This document shows, in pieces, positions 35,729-45,439 of a stretch of DNA of 64,000 nt (its first letter is position 1; every line of letters starts with the position of its first letter). The stretch comes from Gnetum montanum (lineage: Eukaryota > Streptophyta > Gnetopsida > Gnetales > Gnetaceae), in contig MNCI01006555.1 in the NCBI GenBank assembly GCA_015680685.1, positions 910,948 through 974,947 of the forward strand, in the 5' to 3' direction. The translations under genes were made by a program, and so were the position numbers. Below the pieces are notes generated by a model, which saw nothing but the letters and a program-made list of their open reading frames with translations, did not search any database and was not told the origin of the DNA.

Positions 35729-36518
35729 TTTTGTGTTTTTATGCGTGAGAACCACACCATGCAAAGACTTCTTATTTTTATTTGCTTAGCTTCCAATAAT
35801 TGGGTAACATTAGAACGGTAAGAAAACTCAAGAAGAAAACATCCAAGCACCCAAGAGAATGGCCAACACAAATGCATCAAGTTCCCTTGAAGTCACACCC
35901 TTTTCAATCCTTGAGTCCTTCCTTAGTTTGAGAAATGCCCAGTCACTGATTTGTTAGAGTTCTTATTAGAAAGGAACTGTACATTTCCAAGTCAAGAGAC
36001 ACCATAGAAACTGGTGGATGGATGGATGAAGTGAACTCATTGCCTTTCATATCAAAAGAAACATACCTTAGTATCAACATCATGACTTAAAGGTAAAAAC
36101 CAAACATGAGCAATCAATATGAACACGGTTCATACCATGATGAAGAACACTTATTGGCTGACAAACTTACATGGTGGATCACACACACACACACACGCAA
36201 TGAGAAAGTATAACGATGTTGTAAAACAAAAACAAGAAGAGTTAAAGAAATGTGTAAAACAAAAACAAGAAAAGTTAAAGAAAATTGTAAAAAAAAAAAA
36301 CAAGAAAAGTTAAAGAAATTTGTAAAAAAAAATGTCTAAGAAAAAAACGAGTAACACAAAAATGTGTAAAACAAAAACGTGTAAAAAAAGGTGTAAAACA
36401 AAAGTATGGAAAACAAAAACATGTAAAAAAAAACTGAAAAGAACTGAGGACCCTAATGATTAGCATAGGTGGCCATCTCTCCTATGACTGAATTGCAAGG
36501 GAGAGATCAGAAATAATG
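35729..36518 (-). other. 3' UTR of element D with minisatellite
   Basis: Non-coding. It contains the end of the integrase-region homology ('gatggccacctatgctaa'), then a T-rich array, a short GT run and unique sequence up to the polypurine tract. It aligns with the 3' UTR of element B as far as element B extends. Confidence 0.7.
36180..36430 (-). repeat. Roughly 30-bp tandem repeats plus (AC)n in the element D 3' UTR
   Basis: On the plus strand, 'gtaaaacaaaaacaagaaaa' with 'gttaaagaaa' recurs at least four times near 36.22-36.32 kb. Shorter 'gtgtaaaacaaaaac' copies continue to about 36.43 kb. An (AC)n run lies at about 36180-36198. Element B has only a short version in its 3' UTR, so the array length differs between copies. 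Confidence 0.8.
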
Positions 36519-36725
36519 AACATCTATTTGAATTTCGTAAAAGTGCCCAACTTCTCCTCACTGATGTTCTTAGATTAAGGGATGGAAGTTGGCGATTCTC
36601 ATATTCCAATGTATCTATGCCTTCGTTGTTAACATGAGTTGTTTCCCTAGTTCGTTCCATGCATGTTTGTTGGTTGCTCTTTTGACTAGCTGTCAACCAC
36701 GGAGTGTCTACTACTTGTGTGGTTG

Positions 36726-37300
36726 CTACATACAGGCACCTTTGAATTTTTTTTCTTGGGCACACCAATTACATGGAAGAGATGCTAAGCATTCTTCCAT
36801 GTCATCACCCTCTGAGTTACTGTATGTGATGCACAAAACTTTCTTCTTCTCGATCTTTCTATAAATGTTTATCTTGGATATCTCCAAGGAAAGATTGTGG
36901 ATCCTAAGGCATGCGTCTATTGTGCTTAGCCATGCCCTTCCCATTATAATTGGGAAGTCCCCTTCATTGTTTGACTTCAATCACCAGGAAATCAGCTGGG
37001 TAAGACCAACCACACACAGTGGTAACAATGTCCTCCAGCAATCCCAAGGGAATGGGGATGGATTGGTCTGCCAGCTCTAGTTGGATGTTTCTCTTCTTAA
37101 GTTGGGGTAGGTTCCAGGCTTGATACATCTCTCGTGATATTAAATTGACTCTAGAACCTAAGTCAAGAAGAGCCTTATGTGGTTTGTTCTCGGTGATTTG
37201 TAAATAAATTAGGGGACTCCCAGGGTCAGATAGTTTCCTAAGAAGGTGGCCTACCTTGATCCAGTTGGTTACGGTATGTGTTAACATAACCGTATGCATG
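36726..37300 (-). pseudogene. Retropepsin-like aspartic protease (element D)
   Basis: Minus strand: DPGSPLIYLQI leads to the catalytic segment ALLDLGSRVNLI, then MYQAWNLPQL, LELADQSIPIPLGLLEDIV, SYPADFLVIEV and, after a frame change near 36965, GDFPIIMGRAWLSTIDACL. It aligns closely with the protease of element B. The catalytic Asp is present and the motif reads DLG, as is common in Athila. It follows gag in the same frame, with one stop between. Confidence 0.85.
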
Positions 37301-37305
37301 AAGCT

Positions 37306-39795
37306 CTATTGGACTGAAGGGTGCTCCGAAGTTTTGGATGGTGGAGGAGTGTTTGTGAACTCAACCACTTGTTGTGAGAGCTTATCTAGTCTTTTGGTTC
37401 TAAAGAAATGTCTCCTCTTTTTACAGTTGTCAGAACCAGCAGCGGGTTGAATGTTTATAGCTCTCGCAGTGTTACATTGCTGCGGTTGAGTAGGGAGTTC
37501 CCCTTGCATTGTTGGAGTAGGAGGTGTGGGAACTACAGGTGGAAGAGGTGCAGATGGAGTTGGAATATGGTAGGTATGTGGGGTGCCTCCCAAAGGAGAA
37601 GGAGTCCTCCTAAAGTACTCTTGAACTCGGTAGTGACGTTAGGGAGTTGTGTGATCCATAGAGTCACTTGGAGAAATTGGCTGCTGTACATAATATCCAA
37701 ATGGGTCTGGCTGCTGGTAAGGGTACTATTGTTTTAGCGGTGGCATCCCCCATGACTGTGGGTATTTCCACTACTGATGTTATCCGATGGGTTGTGGTGG
37801 AGTTCCACTTGGATAGTATGTTAATGGTTGGTGGAACTACCTTGGGTTACCCTGAGGATAAGGTAACCTTTGGGGTGTTTGCTGTTTGTTGAGTCTTGGG
37901 TTAAGTGCATACACACTAGACTCTTGTAGATGTGAGATGATTGAACAACATCCCTTAGGATCGTCATATTGGTAGATCTCACATCCACCATCATCATCTA
38001 TGTCTGAATCCACAACCTCATCAAAGATAGTAATTTCCCCCTTACCCTTGTTATGTGCAGGGCCTGAATTTCTCCACTTTGTCTTACCTTTGTCACTACT
38101 TCATTCTTCCTTAGACTCTTCTACGATTTTCAAAACAGTTTCAAGTCTAGAGTCTAAGGAATCCCACAATTGATCCACCTTAGCCAATACTTTGGTTGTT
38201 AGTTTTTGAATCGACAAGGCTTTTCTGTTCACCAACTCTTCAAGTGGTGACTCATCCTCCTCATCACAAAATTTTACTCCCTTCTTCTGAAGGGAAGAAT
38301 CACAGTTGTATTCTTCTACACTCTCTCTTTTTCGTAGCTCACCTTCTTCTTTGGCTACTTGCTCCAAAAAGTGATGTATTTCATGGGCTCTAAGTTCTAA
38401 TAGTCTCCCTTGGGCATAAGTCCCAAGGGTTCTCCTAGTCTCATGCCTTAGCCCATATATGATGTGGTGAAGTTGGTCCTGTTGTGCGTAACCATGGCTT
38501 GGGAAATGATGTAACAATGCGTAGTAGCAGCCCATGGCAGCATCCAAGGGTTCATGAGTACCTTGCTTCCATCCTTGGATTTGCTTACGTAAATTAGACA
38601 CTTTGGAGTACATTTGATACTTATTGTTGAAGATTTCTAACATCGTACTGCACCTCCTGATGGTTTCCGGCTCCAAGGACCAACTCTTTGCTTCCTTGAT
38701 GAATGTCTTGGAAAATAACTTAAGTTTTTTCCACTCATTTTCTATGTTCTACAAGGCGCAGGCATCATGGAATGCCTGTAAATGATTTTGTGGATCCGCG
38801 TTGTATCCCCCATCAAAGCATGGGATATTGTTCATCTCTAAATGCTTGCTCTGACTATCTTTTAAATGCCTTGTTGGAATTCTTACAACCTCCATTATAT
38901 CGAGCATACTTTAGGTGGCAAGTAGGGGCTCATCATGATCATCTCTTTCATGATGTCTATGATGTCTATGTTATTCCCTAGTTTTCCTTCGTTCATGCCC
39001 TTGTCCTCTCTCTCGACTCTCTCGTTGAGGTCTCTCATTTTGCCTACCTCTATCCTCACTATTGTGCTTGTGATGGCTGTGCCCATATGTGGAAAGAGAG
39101 GGTGAATGATGTGAATAAGGGGAAGAAGAAGGAGAATCATCACCATGACGATGTTTCCTACCTTCTCTTCGATGGCTTCGGCCCCGATCATGATGATGAT
39201 CAGAGTGCCCAACCTTGTTATGTGTTGTTGTTTCCTTAGTGAACAGCTGGTGTTCACGGGGATCAGAACCAGGGTTGTGTATCATGGATCGTAGGTTCTG
39301 ATACCCCACCTCCTCACTATCGTTAGGAGGGGGAACATCTTTTGATAGAGAACCCGTTATGAGTGGTTCACCATCTCCCATTTCACTTAGGACGTGTAGG
39401 ACCTCTTTTTCCTTCAACAGTGTATGTTGGCTCTCCTGCCTTGAGTCCCTCATACATTGTGCAACTATAGGATAGTAATCCATTAAGTCAAAATCTACTG
39501 CAACGTATTCAGCATAAAGCTGTGTCATGCCAATTTGTGCCAGAGCACAAAGGAGCATGTTGGGAACTGCACGATCCGGAGGTAACACTATGTTACCTTG
39601 CAAATCTCTCTAGCGCATCTGTTCATCCTGATGGAGGATAAAAGTAAAGTTGGAAATATACTCATTAGGATGAGTATATGTCAACCTATATTGTTGAGGA
39701 ACTGGCAGATTTTGGTTATGTGTTTTTGATTGCCGACTGTTCTTTGTATTGTCCCTAGGTGGTGAGTTGCTCTTATGAGAAGAAGAAGAAGACAT
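37306..39795 (-). pseudogene. Athila-like gag (element D), best-preserved gag of the window
   Basis: Starts at 39795 with MSSSSSHKSNSPPRD. After one TAG (Trp position) a 210-codon open stretch follows (39603-38971). Its second half is a Ser/Arg/His-rich low-complexity linker. A 191-codon open stretch (38676-38101) then holds the gag core: MLEIFNNKYQMYSKVSNL, EPLDAAMGCYYALLHH, GLRHETRRTLGTYAQGR, a Glu/Lys coil and a Ser/Glu end. Near 37.95-38.0 kb the knuckle has decayed: Tyr and Asp stand where element B has Cys and His. A Pro/Gln-rich tail follows (37593-37306). About ten in-frame stops, mostly TAG or TAA at Gln positions, separate the pieces. The leader and primer site lie 120 bp upstream. 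Confidence 0.85.
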
Positions 39796-39918
39796 AGTGT
39801 CTTATCGGTGTGCTATTTAACCGTTATATAATTTTTTGTTAAATTAACCCTAAGGTTCATTTAAGCTCCCAACGATGTGAATGATCTCTTATGTTCTACT
39901 TAGCGCACAAACACTTAG

Positions 39919-39936
39919 TCCCCGACAACGGCGCCA
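39919..39936 (-). other. Primer binding site, tRNA-Asp type (element D)
   Basis: On the minus strand TGGCGCCGTTGTCGGGGA. This is the least decayed of the four Athila-type primer sites in the window; it differs from the usual sequence at one position. Confidence 0.88.
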
Positions 39937-39937
39937 A

Positions 39938-40748
39938 TGATGAGTGGCAAGGTACCCCTACACTCAACCATACGAATACAAGCGTTTTCACACACGATCC
40001 GGTCGAACTCCACAAACTAAGTGCCTACACGCCTCATGGAACACTTAAGGTTAATTATTCGTTGTCTTCCCAGACTTACTTGTATTTGTCACGGTGTATG
40101 GTTAAGTACGTCCGAGGTATATGATTTTTATATCTTTTTGTGTTTTATCTTACTATTGAGTTGAAGGGTGAAGAGAATAATTCCTAACTTTAACTAATTA
40201 ACTAAGTCTAAATTAACCTAGCATTAGCATCCATTCCCACTTACCGTACACACCCTAAACCAATGCAACCATGGTTACCAAATGCTAGTCGTTGCTGGGA
40301 TCACCACGCGTAACGCATGTGCTCGAAGCGGTCGTACTGAGGCACCTAACTAGGAGAGAAGGGTTGAGAAAGATTTAATGACTAATAAAACATTTAAATA
40401 AAAAATAATAAATAATGGTAAATAAAATCCTAATTAGCCTATTCCATGCACTGCAAGGTTTATCCAAGAAGCTCGTCTTTATTGCCATACACAAACTTGT
40501 GTTTAGGTACAATGTTTTCTTGAATAAAGATCCATTCACTCAGGAGTTCCTACTGCGGGCACATGGAAATTAATCTATCTTTGGAGTGGAAAAACTGCCA
40601 AAGTTTCGCTATGGTCTAGGCCTAGATTAGCAAACAAGGGAGAGCCACCTCTTATTTATAGATATGATGGTGCACTGCGATATCGCAGGGGAAGACGCGA
40701 TATCACGACGGCTGCGATATCGCGGCCCTACGATATTGCATCCCATCA
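39938..40748 (-). repeat. Element D 5' LTR (811 bp)
   Basis: On the minus strand it runs from TGATGGGATGC to CACTCATCA. The TATA box lies at 40653-40660 (TATTTATA on the plus strand). The U3 is about 88 bp and holds four GCGATATCGC-type palindromes. R and U5 match the 3' LTR of the same element closely, but the U3 does not match it and instead resembles that of element B. Confidence 0.87.
40677..40739. promoter_or_regulatory. Cluster of four GCGATATCGC palindromes in U3 of element D
   Basis: GCGATATCGC (40677-40686), GCGATATCAC (40697-40706), GCGATATCGC (40714-40723), ACGATATTGC (40730-40739). Spacing between starts is 20, 17 and 16 bp. Two copies are perfect palindromes with both CpGs intact, in a window where CpG is otherwise rare. 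They sit immediately upstream of the TATA box. Confidence 0.8.
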
Positions 40749-40753
40749 GTGAC

Positions 40754-43700
40754 CATAAATTATCTTTGGCTCAATATAATATTTAATATATTAATGATTA
40801 TAAAATAAAAGGGTACAAAGCCTCTAATCAAATATGGATTTATCCTATTGCACATGAACCATTAATGATAAGAAAATGATGGAAAAAAATAAGATTTTAA
40901 TAGAAGAGATGGTGAGTTCAAATCTCTAAGAAAAATTACTAAGTATAAATTATTAAAAAATAGCCTAAGTATGAAGTAGACTATGAGCAGTAGAATAAAG
41001 AAAAAAACTAAGTATAAAATCCAATTAAAGAAAAAAACTATTAAAATATTAAGACTAATGTGAAGAGAAGTGTCTTCAATCCCTTCCCAAATAATGAAAA
41101 TTTTATGCTGAAAAATGATCAATTATAAATTACTAAAAAATTAGCAAAGTATAGAATGCAATATGGGAGATAGAAAATTTTTTAAGTATTGAATGTGAGT
41201 AAAGTAATATAAAATAATGAATGTAAGATAATATGATATAGGAGAAATATCTCAAATTCCTTCCCAAATAATAAAATTCTTTATTGGTAGATTACAAAGT
41301 ATTCACCTTCTTTGGAGGACTAAGATACAAACAACAGGTGAAAAACATAAGTGAATTAAAACTAATAATAAAATTTTAAATCTTAAGTAAAATATTTATT
41401 TAAATAGTTAAACTAAAACTATGGAGGATTATTATATGGATGGGGAAGCTATAGGCATTATTCAAAATCAATTTTAGTTCGAAAAAGGTTGTTTTGACTA
41501 AGGTTTTTATCACTGATGATAAAGCTAACAATTTCTAACTATGGAAAGCATTACAAAAGTCAAAAAATTCTATCTTTGGAAGTGATGCTAAAGATGCAAA
41601 AGGTGACATCAAGCATGTAGATGTTATGATGATGATAGGTACTTATGCTCTTGATCTCCTAAAATCTACCAAGTATTCTTAAATCTGAAGAAGCCAACTT
41701 CATATTTATGTTTTAATTTCATATTTATAGATCTAAAGTTATCAATTTCAACTTAGTATTACTAAAAGCAACCTTACAGTTAAGTGTAATTAATCCAAAG
41801 TTAGTCTATAGTTTAGAAATATCAATTTTGACATTTAAACTTAACAAGAATAGTGATTTTTTGAGGTGACACAGATGCTAACATTAGCATTAGCATCACT
41901 AGCACTTAAACTTATTTTTGCATTAATGCTAAAGCGTTAATTTTGAACTTCTAAGGTCTCATTTGTCATTTAAACTAATGTAGAAATATGTTGAAATGAG
42001 ATAAAGGAGTCCATGAAGCCAGAAGAATATGTTGAATGTTAGGCTCAAATGCTAATAATTGGACAATGTTGATACCAAAAGTGTTAATGTTGATGCTAAC
42101 ACTAACACTCAGAACTCTTAAGACATCCAAACTACCACCAAGATAAGACTAAATGAAGTCAAGGAAATGTTGAGGAATGTGAGAAGCCTAGGGATGGGCT
42201 GAAATGTTGATTATGAAGTTCAATTATGTCATTTTATGGGATTCAAAAGTGGTGATGCTCATACATATTAAAATTTTGAGCTACTTTGCCTAAGATTTTT
42301 GAGTTCACAAGGAATTCATTCAGTCTTCATACTAACATCAAAGGCTAATAAGGTGAAGGAAAGGAATCCTATAGGCTTGCAAATGCTATTTTCAAATACC
42401 AATATAGGTCTCATGGGTGGTTACACTGATAGCATCATCATTGACTTCAAAGTTAGAAAACTTTTTGACAATTTTTTGGCTAAAACTTCTAACTCGCGAA
42501 AAGCTAAAACTAATCCTAGGATGAGTTGGAATAATGATTTTTGAATACTAAGAGGCTCATAAGCTTCAAATCACTACAAACTAGATGTATGAAGTGACTT
42601 AAAGATGTGAATGCAAGTTCCAACCTTGTTAATTTTCCAAATTTAGAAAAATGTTAATTTTCCAAACTTAGAAAAATGTTAATTTTCCTAGTCCCAAAAG
42701 AACTTGTGAAAAAATTTTAATTCTAGGAGCTTGGAGGATCAAAACTACTACTGATGAGTCATCTTGACTTTAGGAACCCATAAAACATTGTTGGGATGTA
42801 GTTTCAAGAAGGTTTGGAAGTGCTAGCATTAAGAACACTTAGAAACATTTTTGACTTTTTTGCAAAATTTTCTAAAGTCATCAAAACTAAAACCAAGAAG
42901 CTAGGATATAACCCAAAATGATCCCTATAAATATTCAAAGCCTCAAAAGGTGTCTTATGAAACTATTTTGTGGGCATTTTACCTTGTGATATGTTGTGGT
43001 AGGAATTATTGTAATTTGAGATTCTACAAATCTTTAAGCAAAAATGAGATAATCATTCTTTGCCTATAAAAAGGTCTATAGAAATGATCTCTCTAAATGA
43101 AAAGGAAACTTGCATATTGTTAGAAAACTCAATAATCTAAGATAGTTTTTTTTACCAAACACAAGTAAATAATAAGTGAAAAAGGATATGTGGAATAGCC
43201 TATTATAGAAAAACAAATGTGATAAAAAGGAAACATATATGCAATGCAATACAAAAAAGAAAGCATTCTGTGGAATCAAAGCAAAGTGTATGTGGCTAAA
43301 AATAGAGATAGAAACATAAAAAAACATAAAGGTAGATCTATTGAAACTATGTTCTTAAAAGAAAAAATATAGAAAATGAAATATCAAGGAAAAGAACTTG
43401 GGAATATGTAATGATAATCCTACAAGATAAAATCAAGGATCCAAGTGACTAATGAGAAGCTACATTTTCCTATTTTCTCTTTGATGCATGTGTTTGATTA
43501 GTGTTCTAACAAAACTACTACAAATTGGTAATATATAATAAAAGTAAATTTAAGTAGCTCTATGTATCAATCTAGATCCAAGGAAATTTATATCTATATT
43601 AGGAAAATAGCATGAAAGGGATACCAAGTATTAACAATAAGAGAGGAGAATCAAAAAAGAAATTTAACTAAGAATCGCATTGAGTTTTTAGATAGTTCAT

Positions 43701-45430
43701 TGAAAATTAGCTATTTTGTAGAGAGGCTATTACTGGAAAAATTTTCAAATGATAATGTTCCAATTACCAATCAATTAATCAATCATCAACTAACCCATTT
43801 TTTAGGGATCTTTCCTTTTTTATAGATCATAAATTCCTTGTAGATCATGAAGAAATAATACATTGGAACCCATAGAATCTTCTATAAGGTTTTAGATAGG
43901 AGAAATGACATGTAGTTATAGAAAATATTGAAAATCAAGTTGAAGCAAGAAACAATGTTGCACGTTAAAATTAGGATTGATGCTTAACATTAAGTAAAAC
44001 TATTAAAAAAGATAAGGTTAGAATTGATACAGGAGATGATACCAGATGTTGAAACTAAAGATAAAAGAAAAACATCCATAATGATGTTCTAAGTGACATG
44101 AGATATTATTTTTTATGAATGTGAAAGAAAAGAACTAGAAACAACATTATTAATAATGAAAGAAGTCGAATATAGACCATTGAATATGACTTTGAATTGA
44201 AAATCCACAGAGTAAACTTGAAACCTTGACTTATGTAGAAAAAGCTAAAGTGGATACAACATTGTTTTCTTTTGATGGATATTGCTGAAAAGCTAAAGAA
44301 AAATACATTAAGAAAAGACATAATTTAATAGGTATCTATAAGAGGATTTAAACAAAGTAGAAAGGTGGGAAGAAAAGATTAGGATATCATTAATACACCT
44401 ATAGTGGAGTGCTACATCATGGAAGTGATACATGGCTAAATACAAAAAAAGTCCACATAAATATATATAAATCACTTTTTAACCCACTCAATTCTCTTAA
44501 TCACATCCTCATTAGAGTAAAGAAAAGAGACTCATTTGGTCTCACTAATGTAAAACATGAAAAAGAAGATAGAGAGATAAAAAATGATAGGAAGATAGCT
44601 AAAAGTAAACATAGAAAATAGTAAAATAAATGAAAATCATGGTAGGAACATCACCACTACATCAATGCTAAGGTGTTGTGGTGCAGAAGTATGACATGGC
44701 TAGATACCTAAAATCAACTTGTTCCTTACCTTATATGAATATTCATACTTCTTACATCACTCTACACTCAATACTCCCTTACCACATCAAGGCAAAGATA
44801 CTCATTTCGCCATACTAATGTTGAATATAGAGAGAAATGAGAATAAACAAGGAGAGGAGATAAGAAAAAGAAGAGAGAAATATAGTACCTAAAAGTAGAA
44901 GATAAAAAGTAATAAAGAAATAAAATAAAAGAGGATAACACCCATACATCTATCATGAGGACAATGCTATGTCACGAAAGTAGAACATGGCTAAATCCTA
45001 CACTATATGACCAAAGGACTTTATATATATATTGTTGATGTAACTCCTCCCTATCCCACTCAATATTACCCTAAGTCATACCTTCACATAAAGCAATGAG
45101 ATATTCAGTCATTCAAAAAATCTCACTAATTGTGCTAAGAACATAGAGTAGAAAAGGATAGATAGCATAGGAAAATATGAAAAAAATAAATAGAGAAATA
45201 GTAAAATATGAGATATAAAGGAAAAGTAGTAAGAAAAATTATATAAATTAAAATAAGGTTTATAGAAAACCTATTATCTTGACATAGTACATACCTTATC
45301 ATGCTATAAAAGAGCTCATAAAAAGCAAACTACCACTAGAAGAACATACATTTGGTTTTAAATAGTTAGCAGTTTTAATGATGTAAATTGGCTAAATGGG
45401 GAAGAACTTTATATCCCTAGAGTTCAAAAA
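40754..45430. other. Unassigned AT-rich region with tandem units near its right end
   Basis: No recognisable gene. An open frame at 42299-42544 (plus) is Ser/Lys-rich with no domain I know. Near 42.63-42.69 kb the phrase 'aaaatgttaattttccaaa' repeats two to three times with a 24-25 bp period. The words 'gatgctaacattagcatta' and similar recur near 41.87-42.11 kb. The 44.4-45.2 kb part is listed separately. Confidence 0.45.
44395..45235. repeat. Three diverged tandem units of about 265-290 bp
   Basis: Each unit holds an anchor like 'gaagtatgacatggctaaata' (ACATGG at 44430, 44691-44696 and 44985). Each is followed by CCACTCAAT-like, 'actcatt-ggtctcactaatgt' and then an A/G-rich tail ('agagataaaaaatgatagga'). 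Period is about 265 bp and then about 290 bp. Similarity is clear by phrase order but much diverged. Confidence 0.65.
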
Positions 45431-45439
45431 ATGGTGAAG

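Larger units (their letters stand above)
34807..40748 (-). mobile_element. Element D: non-autonomous Athila-like element (LTR-gag-PR-LTR, pol core deleted)
   Basis: Minus-strand order: 5' LTR (40748-39938), primer site, gag, protease, a short link, 3' UTR, polypurine tract and 3' LTR (35707-34807). Flanking 5-mers are GTGAA (34802-34806) and GTGAC (40749-40753), a target duplication with one mismatch, so it is a single insertion. RT, RNase H and integrase are missing. Compared with element B, sequence equivalent to about 20437-23305 (near 2.9 kb) is absent, with the junction at about 36520. It keeps gag and protease and both LTRs, as in gag-only non-autonomous plant elements. Gag has fewer stops than in B. 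Confidence 0.87.

Noticed and set aside
36160-36470. Lys-rich plus-strand frame and Phe-rich minus-strand frame
   Set aside because: Both come from the A-rich minisatellite in the 3' UTR of element D.
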